64,000 nt of DNA from CAXXOK01 sp963663285 (GTDB lineage Bacteria; Bacillota; Clostridia; Christensenellales; Aristaeellaceae), in assembly GCA_963663285.2 (NCBI GenBank), contig CAXXNI010000002.1:744001-808000 (forward strand), given 5' to 3'. Shown here one piece after another: positions 16,951 through 26,293 of this stretch. The notes beneath the pieces are model-generated. The model saw nothing but the letters and a program-made list of their open reading frames with translations. It did no database searches and was not told the origin of the DNA. The translations under genes were made by a program, and so were the position numbers. The first letter of the stretch is position 1, and the number at the start of each line of letters is the position of its first letter.

Positions 16951-17838
16951 ATGAAGGTTTTTTCGGAGACGCTTCCGTTTTGGAAAGGCAATCTGCATAT
17001 GCATACGACCCGAAGCGATGGACGGCGAACACCGCAAGAGGCAGCACGGATATATCGGGCAAACGGATACGATTTTATCGCGATGACCGATCACGATACG
17101 GTTGGGTGCGAGACACACATGGAAAACAACTTACTTGTGCTATCCGGGATCGAGCTTGCGTTTGAGCTTGCGGCGGAAGAAATGCATATTGTCGGAGTCG
17201 GCATCCCAAAAGGAATTGAAAAGCAATTGGATGCCCGTTTTGGGCCGCAGGCGGCAATTGATATCATATGCAAAAGCGGTGGGAAGGCAATTCTGGCACA
17301 CCCGGCATGGTCGATGTTGACGCCAGGTACGATCTCTGCGCTGCGGGGGCTTTCAGCATCGGAAATCTATAATGCCATGTCTACGGCTCCGCGAAACTGC
17401 CTGCGTGCGGACGCATCGGCTGTGTTGGATGTTGCCGCTGCCCATGGCAGCGTACTGCCGCTTGTGGCGGTGGACGATGCTCACTTTTATGAGGGCGAAC
17501 ATTGCAACAGCTACATTATGGTGCAAGCAGCATCGCTAACCCAAGCGGATATATTGTACGCGTTGGAGGAAAAACGCTTCTATGCCACGCAAGGCCCGAG
17601 GATAAATCAACTTACGGTGGAGGAATCCCAAATACGGATAGAATGCTCGCCCGTAAGTATGATTGTATTTTACAGCAACCTCAGCTGGGTAGCGGGCAGA
17701 TGCCGCACCGGCCGTAACCTGACGCAAAGTGTTTATGATCTGCGTGCGCAAAGCGGCGAGACGTATGTACGATGCCAAATTATTGATCGTAAAGGGAAAA
17801 GCGCATGGACAAATCCGATTCTTCTGCCGTTCGCTTAG
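16951..17838 (+). CDS. PHP-domain phosphoesterase
   Basis: A 295-aa protein. The PHP metal-binding motifs are visible: HMHTTRSDG near residue 17, MTDHDTVG near residue 49, ILAHPAW near residue 115, and VAVDDAH near residue 176. The family (PolIIIA-alpha N-terminal, histidinol phosphatase, cyclic phosphate and RNase AM enzymes) hydrolyses phosphate esters with two or three metal ions. There is no polymerase or helix-hairpin-helix domain; the last ~90 residues form a beta-rich tail. Substrate unknown. An AGAGGAG ribosome site lies inside the end of the small cysteine gene, 3 bases away, so the genes are coupled. Confidence 0.88.
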   Translation: MKVFSETLPFWKGNLHMHTTRSDGRRTPQEAARIYRANGYDFIAMTDHDTVGCETHMENNLLVLSGIELAFELAAEEMHIVGVGIPKGIEKQLDARFGPQAAIDIICKSGGKAILAHPAWSMLTPGTISALRGLSASEIYNAMSTAPRNCLRADASAVLDVAAAHGSVLPLVAVDDAHFYEGEHCNSYIMVQAASLTQADILYALEEKRFYATQGPRINQLTVEESQIRIECSPVSMIVFYSNLSWVAGRCRTGRNLTQSVYDLRAQSGETYVRCQIIDRKGKSAWTNPILLPFA

Positions 17839-17950
17839 TTTTCCGGGCATAAAACCATACTAATGGGATGTCTATTAATAATAGTACCTTTAATCAATAC
17901 GCTACGCGGCGATTGAAAATATTTTGCATGAAACGAAAAGGAGAATGCGC

Positions 17951-19096
17951 ATGTACACAAAAACACCACCTATGGGATGGAACTCCTGGAATACATTTGG
18001 CCCACAGCCTACGGATGCGCTGATTCGTGAAACTGCGGATACGATGGTAGCTCTTGGATACCGAGATGCCGGATACGAGTATGTAATCATAGACGACGGC
18101 TGGATGATGATGGAGCGCGACGCGAACGGTTTGTTTGTCGCTGATCCGGAAAAATTCCCGTATGGTATCCGCGCGCTGGCGGAATATGTGCACAGCAAAG
18201 GATTGAAGCTGGGCATTTACTCCTGTGCAGGTACACGTACCTGCGGGCGTTATCCGGGCTCGTTTGATCACGAGTTCAGCGATGCAAAGCAATTTGCCCA
18301 GTGGGAGGTAGACTATTTAAAATACGATTTTTGCAATTTCCCTAAAAGCGCCGATGGACGACAGCGCTACCAAACCATGTCGATGGCGCTTCGGGCAAGC
18401 GGCCGGAATATTTATTTTGCAGCTTGTAATTGGGGCGTGGATGAACCTCAAACATGGATGCGTTCCGTAGGCGCAAACAGTTACCGCTCTACGGCTGATA
18501 TACTGGACAATTTTCAATCTGCCGCAACCATCGCTGAAAGTCAATTGCATTTGCTGCATTGCAGTGCGGCACCGTGCTTTAACGATATGGACATGCTGAC
18601 CGTAGGCATGTACGGAAAGGGTCACGTTGGGTTGGAAGATCCCAACAACAAAGCGGTAAATGCATGTACTGCTCAGGACTATATTACCCAGTTCGTGTTG
18701 TGGTCCTGTTTGGGAAGCGCGTTGATATTAGGTGCGGATGTACGGGCAATATCGGATGAAATGCGGAATTTACTGCAAAACAAAGCATTGATCGCTATTA
18801 ATCAGGATGAAGAGTGCAGACCTCCGTACCTGATCTACCATGAAGGGGCAAAATTCAGCTTTTTAAAACACTTGAGCGATCATACAGTCACCCTTGTGTT
18901 TGTAAACCTGACCGGGGAAGAAGACGAGGTGGATTGTATTTTTGCCGATATGGGGTTGCCGTATACATCGGGCATACAGTTGCATTTAACAGACGTCATG
19001 AGCGGTGAGGATGCTGGTATTCATACGGATCATTATCCGCTTGAGATACCTGCCCATGGATGTAGAGTATTCAAAGCCAACTTCGTAATCGAATAA
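17951..19096 (+). CDS. GH27 alpha-galactosidase-family glycosidase
   Basis: A 381-aa cytoplasmic protein. The start at 17951 has AAAAGGAG 7 bases upstream; the in-frame ATG at 17945 is too close to that site. It opens with the GH27 signature PPMGWNSWN. The nucleophile is Asp126 in LKYDFCN and the acid/base Asp183 in STADILDN. IIDDGWM and CAGTRTCGRYPGS are also family motifs. GH27 includes alpha-galactosidases, alpha-N-acetylgalactosaminidases, isomaltodextranases and beta-L-arabinopyranosidases; the set of aromatic and acidic residues here fits an alpha-galactosidase, but this is not certain. It follows the PHP gene by 112 bp and may be the third gene of that transcript. Confidence 0.92.
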   Translation: MYTKTPPMGWNSWNTFGPQPTDALIRETADTMVALGYRDAGYEYVIIDDGWMMMERDANGLFVADPEKFPYGIRALAEYVHSKGLKLGIYSCAGTRTCGRYPGSFDHEFSDAKQFAQWEVDYLKYDFCNFPKSADGRQRYQTMSMALRASGRNIYFAACNWGVDEPQTWMRSVGANSYRSTADILDNFQSAATIAESQLHLLHCSAAPCFNDMDMLTVGMYGKGHVGLEDPNNKAVNACTAQDYITQFVLWSCLGSALILGADVRAISDEMRNLLQNKALIAINQDEECRPPYLIYHEGAKFSFLKHLSDHTVTLVFVNLTGEEDEVDCIFADMGLPYTSGIQLHLTDVMSGEDAGIHTDHYPLEIPAHGCRVFKANFVIE

Positions 19097-19108
19097 TAAG
19101 AACAAAGT

Positions 19109-19153
19109 ATCACGAATACGCCACCGCTTTATCGGCAGTGGCGTATTTGTGAT
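19109..19153 (+). terminator. 16-bp hairpin after the GH27 gene
   Basis: Arms 19109-19124 and 19138-19153 pair over 16 positions with one G-U wobble and a 13-nt loop, starting 13 bp after the stop codon. No T-run follows, so it may terminate weakly or stabilise the 3' end. The rest of the gap to 19398 shows no gene. Confidence 0.55.
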
Positions 19154-19398
19154 GCTTGCATATGAACTGCCAATATACAATTTTAGCAGAGAGGGAAAAC
19201 AGATAGGATACGGTTGTAAAATGTAATTCAGGGAAACGTTAGTAGCGATTGAGTAGTGATGAAAGTTCAACGCGGTTAGTAATGGGAAAAGAAATCAATG
19301 CAAAATAGAATATAAACCATCAAATACAAGTGAAGTGATACCGATTAGAATGAAATATTGAAAAGGGAACTAGCGAAGACGCTTGATAAACCGACAGA

Positions 19399-19428
19399 CG
19401 CAGCCGCCAACAACTGTTGGCGGCTGCG
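19399..19428 (-). terminator. GC-rich palindrome after the large glycosidase-like gene
   Basis: CGCAGCCGCCAACA (19399-19412) is matched by its reverse complement at 19415-19428, a 14-bp stem broken only at the centre. It lies 17 bp downstream of the minus-strand stop at 19445. The T-run in the minus direction is weak (TCTGTC). Confidence 0.55.
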
Positions 19429-19444
19429 ATAAGGCTTGTTATTT

Positions 19445-22400
19445 TTAATACTTCACATGCAGTGTGAAGGACTCCGGCGGATTCTTCAGCCGTATAGTTT
19501 CGCCCTCCAGTACGCTAAGCGGCAGATTAACATCGTTCATTGTAATGCCGGTAGCTGCTTTTGGCAGGGGCTTACGTAAATGGAATACAATTTCACCCGG
19601 AGCGTTTCGCCACTGCGCATCCATGGCAAGTGTGAAGCTTTCTTTGCCAGCGGTCAATGTACAGCTTACTTTACCAAAGTAAGTCGCCATACCGGAAAAG
19701 CGGATGGTTTTCCCTTCGGCAAACCACGCTCTAGGAGCGCCTTGCAGCAGGTGAAGATTTTCGTTTTCTTCCCGCAGCAAATGGTTGCGCAAATTAACGA
19801 TGAACTGCGCTTCATCCGGCGTTTTGAAGAAAGGCCCGAAACCAAGCCCGAAATCTGTAATGGGATGTTCGGTAAAGCAATTTACATCCCGGTACAGGTT
19901 TTGTGCAAAGTTATTAAACAGCGTTCGAATGGCCCGCTCGCTTTCGCCCCGCTGTAAAAACAACTGGTCATTGAACAGCAGGTTAGATTGAATTGTCATA
20001 CCACCGCGGCTGAACCAATACCGCTCCCGATCCACAGCGCGGCCATAATCACGGGAGAGGAACAGGTTATCTTCCTGATCGTGCAATATCCAAGTGGTCA
20101 CATCATCCTCCGGCGGGTACACACCGCAGGATGAAAGGTGAAGCGCACCATACGCTACTTCGCGGAACCAGCCCCAATCGCGGCCGCGAATCTCCGCTTG
20201 CGTAGGCATATGCGGCATATATCCGCCGTTACCGGTCGGTACGACAGGCGAAGCCGCCATCGCACGGGCAGCGCAATCGCGAATATCGCTGCGATAGTTA
20301 TTGTTCTCCTGCTGGATACGGTCTGCTTCCGGATGATCAATCGCCTTAAGCGCGCCGATTGCTGCCTGGATACCGCCGTATGCCTGTGCATTTACGGCAA
20401 ACCAACAGCGCCATTCGGGATTATCCTCCAGATGCCCATGCGGCATTAGACCGTAATAGCTTACCTTTTCACCGTTGTCATCCAGCAGCTTAGTGGCTTT
20501 CCGTTCGGTAAAAATATAATCGCAGGCTTTAACCAGCGTACCGGAGATACGCTTGAGCCAATCCAGATTGCCGGTAAGCCGGTAATGGTCCACCAAACAG
20601 GAAAGAATGTAGCCGTGATCCAGATTGTATGCGAATAATGAAGTTGTATTATCCGTATAACCGCCGTAATTGTTAGCGACCAGCGCACCATCGTTAGAGA
20701 CGAAGTTACCGTCCATACTACCGGTTCCCTGACTGACGATAAAGGTTTCCAGATATTTTTCCGCATCTTCGTGATATCCCATATAATCCAGCATCCGTAT
20801 TTGCAGTGAGGCTTCATTGCCGCAGGCGCCATACCCATACGTACCGGCGGGCACCATGTAAAGCCCTGTACGCAGATCGCGCATAGCGGTAAGCGCAACA
20901 TGCCACGGCACCGCCTGCGCAAAAGCATTCAGCTTATCTTCGTCCGGTAGCGCAACATGCGCACCCTGCTTGGCAAAACCAAGCCAGAAGCTTCGAACAC
21001 GTTCCAGCTCCGCATCAAAAGAACGGGAGCGGAGGTGCTGCCAATCTGCCTCATCTGCCAAAGAAGGATAGGGAAGAACAAAATCAATCGTTTGGGTTTC
21101 ATATGCTGCGAGCGTTACCTCGTAGAGTAACGTGGTTGCCACACAGGACGAGGGCGGCTGACGTACCGGGTTGCGATCGTACCCTTCAAAACCAAATTGA
21201 GGCTGCATGGACAGGGATGTATTTCCGGCAGCCGAATAAGGAATACACCGCAGACTGCCTTTATTATTAGACTGTATCTGCATACGCAGATATTCCTTCG
21301 GGTAGGGCTGCACGGTCCAGCCAACAACGGGCGTGTCGCCGGGTCGTACACGGCCGACCGCAACGAGCGCATTGCCGTGCAAGTGCAATTCTTCGCCGGG
21401 ATAGGACTCAATCAGCAAATGTGCCGTACGCGCTTCGGAGGACGCGTTGCGAATTTCCACCCGGTTCATCACCAGAATATCCTCATCGCCGACAATGGTT
21501 TTTGGCTTCGTGTCCAGCAGCGTTGCAAAAGTAGTTTGTTTATAGCTTACATCGCGATCCAGCCACTCTGTAACATACACAGGTACGCGCGCATCCGGCA
21601 TGGATTGCGTCGTATCATCATTTCCCTCGTGGCGGCAGGGCGGATCGCCGCTGGCTAAACGAAAGTGGATTTCATTTCCCGCCCAATGTGTTTTGGCGGT
21701 ATCCCGTGCGGATACTTTTTGATCGATCTTATTGGCGAAAATATCCCCGTTATATCGAAGCGCGAACTTTTGCCGCACGCCTTTCCAACCCATCAGCACA
21801 TAACGGCCATATTTCGGCTGCATATTCTTTTGCATAGCCGGTATCTCCGCCATGGCGTTGGCAACGGATTGTTCCGGATGCTCGATCACCCGGCTGAAGA
21901 TGGATTGCTTACCTTCGGTAAGCTGCTTTACAATTTGCAGTGGATCATCGCCCAGTTCATCGGGCGCAATGAGCAAATCAAAATCTTCCATGTATACGCC
22001 GTGGTCAATATCTTCTGCCCGCACACCAAAGGCGATAGAACCAACCCGGAAAGTGAGAATAGTTTGGTCTGCCTCTGTTTTTGCGCCAGCTGTTCGCAAG
22101 AAGGTGATTTGTGAAGGAGCGGTAATCTCGCCCTGCCCGGTAAGAAACTCGCCATTCCAAATAGACTCCGCCTGTACGGTACCACAAGCAGTAGCTTTAC
22201 CGATTGCATGGGGGTAAACGTTGCATGCTACTGTTTTTACGGTGGCATCTCCTGTAAGGGCTATGCTTTGAATATGGGGTGCCGCTGCCCCCTCAAACAC
22301 AATGCGGAATTTTAATGCGCGCCGGAACATCGCGTTATAATCGTCGGATAAAAATAGATTTTGGGGGTAATCGCCGCCCAAACAGAGAACCTCGTTTACA

Positions 22401-22807
22401 TCGATGTGATCAAATAAAACAGAACAGCCGCTTTTATCCAAGGTCTGCTCGCCGTATGCAGCCAGCCATTGGCCGTGAAAAGCATCGTCTGTAAGCAGCC
22501 ATCCCTTATGTGCGCCTACACGGCGATCCTTTTGTTCGTTGGGCCATGAATAATGCCAGTACTCCACATGCCAATCCGCAGGCAGGGGAGAGCCTTGTGT
22601 AAAGGTGAGCTGCAGCCCAAGAATATCACGGGGCTGATCCCATTCAAATCCAATTTGCCACCTGCTGTTTGAAGCCGGGGCACAGGTCCACCCTCCCAAC
22701 TCGTCACGTACGATGGGCGTAGCTTTCATGTCTCGACCGGTTGCCTCGTTATAGGCGCGAATGCGGGCATACCGGATGGGGTCAAAGGAGCGTACGTCTG
22801 TACTCAT
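19445..22807 (-). CDS. Very large (alpha/alpha)6 glycosidase-like protein of unassigned family
   Basis: A 1120-aa soluble protein without signal peptide; the ATG at 22807 has AAAGGAAGG upstream. The first ~240 residues look like a beta-sandwich (discoidin-like binding module), followed by beta-supersandwich-like sequence to about residue 650. Then comes a helical toroid with paired-hairpin features: TGLYMVPAGTYGYGACGNEA, LVANNYGGYTDNTTSLFAY, YYGLMPHGHLEDNPEWRCW, and a beta-rich C-terminal domain. The organisation recalls GH94/GH78/GH142-like clan enzymes, but I cannot assign a CAZy family. Acidic residues in the GACGNEA and HLEDNPEW segments are catalytic candidates only. It is divergent from the AraC-type regulator at 23178 and likely under its control. 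Confidence 0.6.
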   Translation of the reverse strand: MSTDVRSFDPIRYARIRAYNEATGRDMKATPIVRDELGGWTCAPASNSRWQIGFEWDQPRDILGLQLTFTQGSPLPADWHVEYWHYSWPNEQKDRRVGAHKGWLLTDDAFHGQWLAAYGEQTLDKSGCSVLFDHIDVNEVLCLGGDYPQNLFLSDDYNAMFRRALKFRIVFEGAAAPHIQSIALTGDATVKTVACNVYPHAIGKATACGTVQAESIWNGEFLTGQGEITAPSQITFLRTAGAKTEADQTILTFRVGSIAFGVRAEDIDHGVYMEDFDLLIAPDELGDDPLQIVKQLTEGKQSIFSRVIEHPEQSVANAMAEIPAMQKNMQPKYGRYVLMGWKGVRQKFALRYNGDIFANKIDQKVSARDTAKTHWAGNEIHFRLASGDPPCRHEGNDDTTQSMPDARVPVYVTEWLDRDVSYKQTTFATLLDTKPKTIVGDEDILVMNRVEIRNASSEARTAHLLIESYPGEELHLHGNALVAVGRVRPGDTPVVGWTVQPYPKEYLRMQIQSNNKGSLRCIPYSAAGNTSLSMQPQFGFEGYDRNPVRQPPSSCVATTLLYEVTLAAYETQTIDFVLPYPSLADEADWQHLRSRSFDAELERVRSFWLGFAKQGAHVALPDEDKLNAFAQAVPWHVALTAMRDLRTGLYMVPAGTYGYGACGNEASLQIRMLDYMGYHEDAEKYLETFIVSQGTGSMDGNFVSNDGALVANNYGGYTDNTTSLFAYNLDHGYILSCLVDHYRLTGNLDWLKRISGTLVKACDYIFTERKATKLLDDNGEKVSYYGLMPHGHLEDNPEWRCWFAVNAQAYGGIQAAIGALKAIDHPEADRIQQENNNYRSDIRDCAARAMAASPVVPTGNGGYMPHMPTQAEIRGRDWGWFREVAYGALHLSSCGVYPPEDDVTTWILHDQEDNLFLSRDYGRAVDRERYWFSRGGMTIQSNLLFNDQLFLQRGESERAIRTLFNNFAQNLYRDVNCFTEHPITDFGLGFGPFFKTPDEAQFIVNLRNHLLREENENLHLLQGAPRAWFAEGKTIRFSGMATYFGKVSCTLTAGKESFTLAMDAQWRNAPGEIVFHLRKPLPKAATGITMNDVNLPLSVLEGETIRLKNPPESFTLHVKY

Positions 22808-22839
22808 ATTGTTTCCTTCCTTTCGATGGTTCTGAAAAA

Positions 22840-22869
22840 AGCATAGCGAAAACACGTAAGGAGAGTCAA
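22840..22869 (-). promoter_or_regulatory. Predicted promoter of the large glycosidase-like gene
   Basis: On the minus strand TTGACT (22869-22864), an 18-bp spacer and TATGCT (22845-22840) precede the ATG at 22807 by 32 bp. Confidence 0.5.
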
Positions 22870-23007
22870 ACAAATATGGTCGTTTACCATCGTGTTTTTC
22901 TGCGGTTGCGGCAAGCAATTTCCGTAGTTTATCGACGATTTTTGCAGAAGCACCCTTAAAACACGGTGGGTAGGATTTCATCTATGGCTGTCGATGCTGG
23001 TTGCATG

Positions 23008-23116
23008 TATAATAGATACGAAGAACGGAGCGCATGGAAAATAAAACCAGTGTATAAAAACGAGCGGTTGCCAAGCAAGCAATGACTAAAGGTGCCGCAA
23101 AGGATCGCGGCGATCC
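23008..23116 (+). promoter_or_regulatory. Promoter and leader of the AraC-type regulator gene
   Basis: A consensus TATAAT (23008-23013) without a clear -35 box lies 165 bp before the start codon at 23178. The leader contains a short hairpin GGATCG-CGG-CGATCC (23102-23116) followed by GTTTTC, which could act as a weak leader terminator. The evidence is limited to these motifs. Confidence 0.35.
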
Positions 23117-23177
23117 GTTTTCATAGGGTGAATTCAAGACGGCACCATGACCAATCTGCGCAAGGGAGGGGATTGCC

Positions 23178-24785
23178 TTGAAATCGATGTTTTTCTTTTT
23201 TCGAAGCCCCGTTTTTCGAAGATTCCTGCTCTCCTTTTTAGCGGCCTTCGTTATTCCGCTTACACTGGTATTCGGCTATCTGGAGTATACGAACCGGGAG
23301 TTGCTTACCAAAGAAATATATGACATTCAAGAGACAACAGCAAACTATGTGCGCCGTACAATGGATTTTGAATTTTCCCGCTACCGCACTTTTTCTGCAA
23401 CGCTGCTTAACAACTCCATTTTAAATAGTGTTCGTAAAAAAATGTACGATGAGCTTACGCCATCCGATGCATTACACCTGATGAGCCTTCGCGGTGTACT
23501 CAGCAGCTTTGCGGTCGATTCTGCCGTTGTATCGCGCATCTTTTTATACATGCCGACAAACGGATTGTATGTGGATGCGGTGAGGGCGTTGCCGGTAGAA
23601 GATGCCTTATATACGCTCAAGGATGCCGGCTTAATGCCGCAGGATGATGATCAATGGCAGGCGATGCTTACTCAGACGTACACAAGCCAATGGTTCAGTA
23701 TTACAAGCCAAAAAGGGGAGACTATTTTATACTACATTCAAACCCTTCCATCCGCTTTTGATAACGATACTTGCAACCTGATGATTGCCGTAAGCCCCGC
23801 TTACCTGAAAGATGTCTTTGACGAAAGTGGACTGGCAGATAATGAATGGATTGGCATGGTGGATGAGGCAGGCAATGTGATTTATTCCCCCCGTGCCGCA
23901 ACCCCTGACTTTGATCTATCCAGTACATTGGAGGATAACGGTAACTTTATTCAAAACAATATGCTGTATACTTATTTTCATTCCAAGCTAACGAAAAGCT
24001 ATTATTTTAGCGTGATGCCGCTGGCAAACATCAATAATGCACTACGGGCACCCAGTAACCTCTCCATCGCGGTTTTGTTGATTTCATTTTTAATCTGTAC
24101 CATCATCACATATTTAACGACGGTACGTAACTTCAAACCGATTGCATACCTAAGCACGCTGGCGCAGCCGGATACAAGCGACCCGGATATAGACGAATTT
24201 ACACGCTTAAAAATTTCATTGATGGAAGCCAGCGATGAAAAGAAGCTGCGTATGGACCATGCAAAATATGCAAGACAGGTGCTGGACGACCAAAATTTAG
24301 TCCGCAGCATGCTAAAAGCTGGGAATCAGGCATTACTGGAACGCAGAATGCAACGCGAGGAACTGGAAACGGTCGGTACGGCATGGGTTTTCAGCGTGGT
24401 TACGCTGGTGGATTTTTCGGATGACGATATTGATACGCAAACGTCGTACCAGCATACGATGACACAGCTTCACGAATCGTTCAGTACCATAGGCTCGCAA
24501 TTCTATACGGCACTGCCGCTTTATAACGATAAGGAATTGCTGGTATTGATTAATTTGCCTTCGGAAGAGTTGCAGCATCTGGCGTATTTGCGCAATTCCT
24601 TCACCAACTTACTGCATATGCTGCGCAGTAGCTTTTCTATCGATTGCCAGATTGCCGTCAGCGCCATTCACAAGCTGCCGGTTTTAAATGGGCAGGCTTT
24701 GTCGGAACTGATTGCGGAAGCGCGCATCGCTTCAGAAAGCCGGCAGAAGGCGAATCCATCCTGTTCTATTCCACGCAAGCGGTAG
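23178..24785 (+). pseudogene. AraC-family membrane sensor-regulator, N-terminal part (frameshifted)
   Basis: The 5' frame encodes 535 residues: a first membrane segment near residues 13-32 (FLLSFLAAFVIPLTLVFGYL), an extracellular Cache-like sensor region (residues ~33-285), a second membrane segment (LSIAVLLISFLICTIITYLT), and a cytoplasmic linker. This is the plan of ~750-aa YesM-independent AraC regulators of Firmicutes, in which an extracellular sensor is fused to a C-terminal AraC domain. The frame loses homology after SESRQK (codons ending at 24749) and stops at 24785. The remaining protein continues in the -1 frame. Restoring one G at the GG of 24749-24750 would give SESRQKGESILFYSTQAVDK, a natural continuation. 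Either a true 1-base deletion or an assembly error. Confidence 0.8.
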
Positions 24786-25291
24786 ACAAGGTAATGCAAA
24801 TCTCGGTAGAACATACCATGAATCGTCTGATGCACGCCTGTTTGCGCGGCGATACGGATGAAACCGGTAAGCTGATGAAGCAACTGACCGAACAGGTAAA
24901 TACCTTCAGCGAATATCAATCCAATTCGGAAAAAGAGGTGGATACCTACGAAGGGGAAAGTACGGAAATGCGGATTAAACGCGATATTCTGGAAATTGTG
25001 AAAAACGAATACCCCAACCCAATGCTTAACGTCAGTGCGATTGCTGATAAACTGGGGAAAAACGTGGATTATATATCGCGCGTCTTTAAGCAGACAACGA
25101 CGATAGGTTTACTGGATTATATTCATCATATGCGGATCAAAGCAGCGAAAGAACTATTGATGAATCAGCCCAATCTTTCGATTGTACAAATTTCACAGCG
25201 CGTTGGGTATTTTGGAGCCGACTCCTTTATTCGCTCTTTTAAGCGGATTGAGGGTACGACGCCAGGCAGATACCGGAAAAAAGGAGAGTAA
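24749..25291 (+). pseudogene. AraC-family regulator, C-terminal DNA-binding part (after the frameshift)
   Basis: The downstream frame is open from before the break and carries the rest of the regulator: a helical linker (VMQISVEHTMNRLMHACLRG), then a C-terminal AraC/XylS DNA-binding domain with two helix-turn-helix motifs (NVSAIADKLGKNVDYISRVF and IVQISQRVGYFGADSFIRSF) ending in the usual GTTPGRYRKK. The AraC domain is complete. If the frameshift is real, an internal start (ATG at 24795) could still express a sensor-less DNA-binding fragment. The next gene, DUF4432, starts 7 bases later at 25298, so the operon continues. Likely targets are the divergent 1120-aa gene, this operon and perhaps the LplABC-like operon at 27650-34266. 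Confidence 0.8.
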
Positions 25292-25297
25292 TCAGGA

Positions 25298-26278
25298 TTG
25301 GAAATAGATAACGTTCACGATGCGATGCGTTTTGGCTATATAGCAAGACCGGAGCAGTTGATCGAAAATGAAGAAGTCAGCATACGGCAGGGGAATGGAC
25401 GTACAATTACATGCCAAAAAATTTCGCTGCCCAATCAAGTATCTGCTACGGTTGTTTGGGATCGTTGCATGGATATTACAAGACTGAACTACCGGGGCAT
25501 TCCCTTTGCTTATCTGGGAAAAGGGGAAGAACGAAACGATTTGGCTATGCCGTTTCCAAGCCGCTTTTCCGGCGGTATGCTGTATACCTGCGGTTTGCAG
25601 AATGTTGGCCCGGGAGATGAGATACAACCAACCCATGGACGTATTCACTTGCAGTCGGCAGGTATGCGCAGCATTCGTAATAATGGGGAAGCGTTGGTGC
25701 TGGAAGGCGAAATGCGGGAAGCGGCGCTGTTTGGCGAAAATCTGTTGTTGAACCGCAAGCTGGAATTTAATTTGGGTCAGGCGGAAATTACCATTCGGGA
25801 TACCATTACAAACCAGACGCTATATGAGCAAGAATGGATGCTGCTGTATCATATTAATTTAGGGTATCCGTTTCTGGATGAGCATCTCAAATTGCAACTC
25901 CCACCGGGAACGCAAACACAGCCCGCGACAGAGGATGCACGGCTCCATATGGATAAGCTTACACGCTTTGCTGCGCCGGAACCGGGTTTTATAGAGCAGG
26001 ATTATCGTCATCAATTGCCTGCAGAAGATGGTTATTGCCGCTTACATGCTGAGAACGAAGCGCTCCACATCGGCATGGGAATACGGTATAAAGCAGATAC
26101 CCTGCCATATTTGCAGCAATGGCGCTGCCTGCGCAGCGGGGATTATGTACTGGGGCTAGAACCCACCAATAACCATGTGAACGGGCGGTTGCAGGCGAAG
26201 GCGGAAAATAGCCTGCCGGTGCTCAGACCGTTTGAAACCATCACCACAGAGGTGGTTTTATCCTTTTATTCTTTCTAA
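25298..26278 (+). CDS. DUF4432 family aldose 1-epimerase-like protein
   Basis: A 326-aa protein starting at TTG with AAAGGAG upstream. The galactose-mutarotase-like fold is indicated by WDRCMDITRLNYRGIPFAYLG, GGMLYTCGLQNVGPG, and THGRIHLQSA, all DUF4432 hallmarks; EPTNNHVNGR near the C-terminus matches the end of the fold. Known relatives bind sugars and are assumed to act as mutarotases or isomerases; catalysis has not been fixed for most of the family. It lies immediately after the AraC regulator and before GH172, so it probably converts the anomer or isomer released by that enzyme. Confidence 0.88.
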   Translation: MEIDNVHDAMRFGYIARPEQLIENEEVSIRQGNGRTITCQKISLPNQVSATVVWDRCMDITRLNYRGIPFAYLGKGEERNDLAMPFPSRFSGGMLYTCGLQNVGPGDEIQPTHGRIHLQSAGMRSIRNNGEALVLEGEMREAALFGENLLLNRKLEFNLGQAEITIRDTITNQTLYEQEWMLLYHINLGYPFLDEHLKLQLPPGTQTQPATEDARLHMDKLTRFAAPEPGFIEQDYRHQLPAEDGYCRLHAENEALHIGMGIRYKADTLPYLQQWRCLRSGDYVLGLEPTNNHVNGRLQAKAENSLPVLRPFETITTEVVLSFYSF

Positions 26279-26293
26279 ACAGGAGGCATTTCT

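Noticed and set aside
24735..24752. Programmed ribosomal frameshift in the AraC-type gene
   Set aside because: No in-frame X XXY YYZ slippery site or downstream pseudoknot is visible at the break; a simple 1-base loss in a G run explains it.
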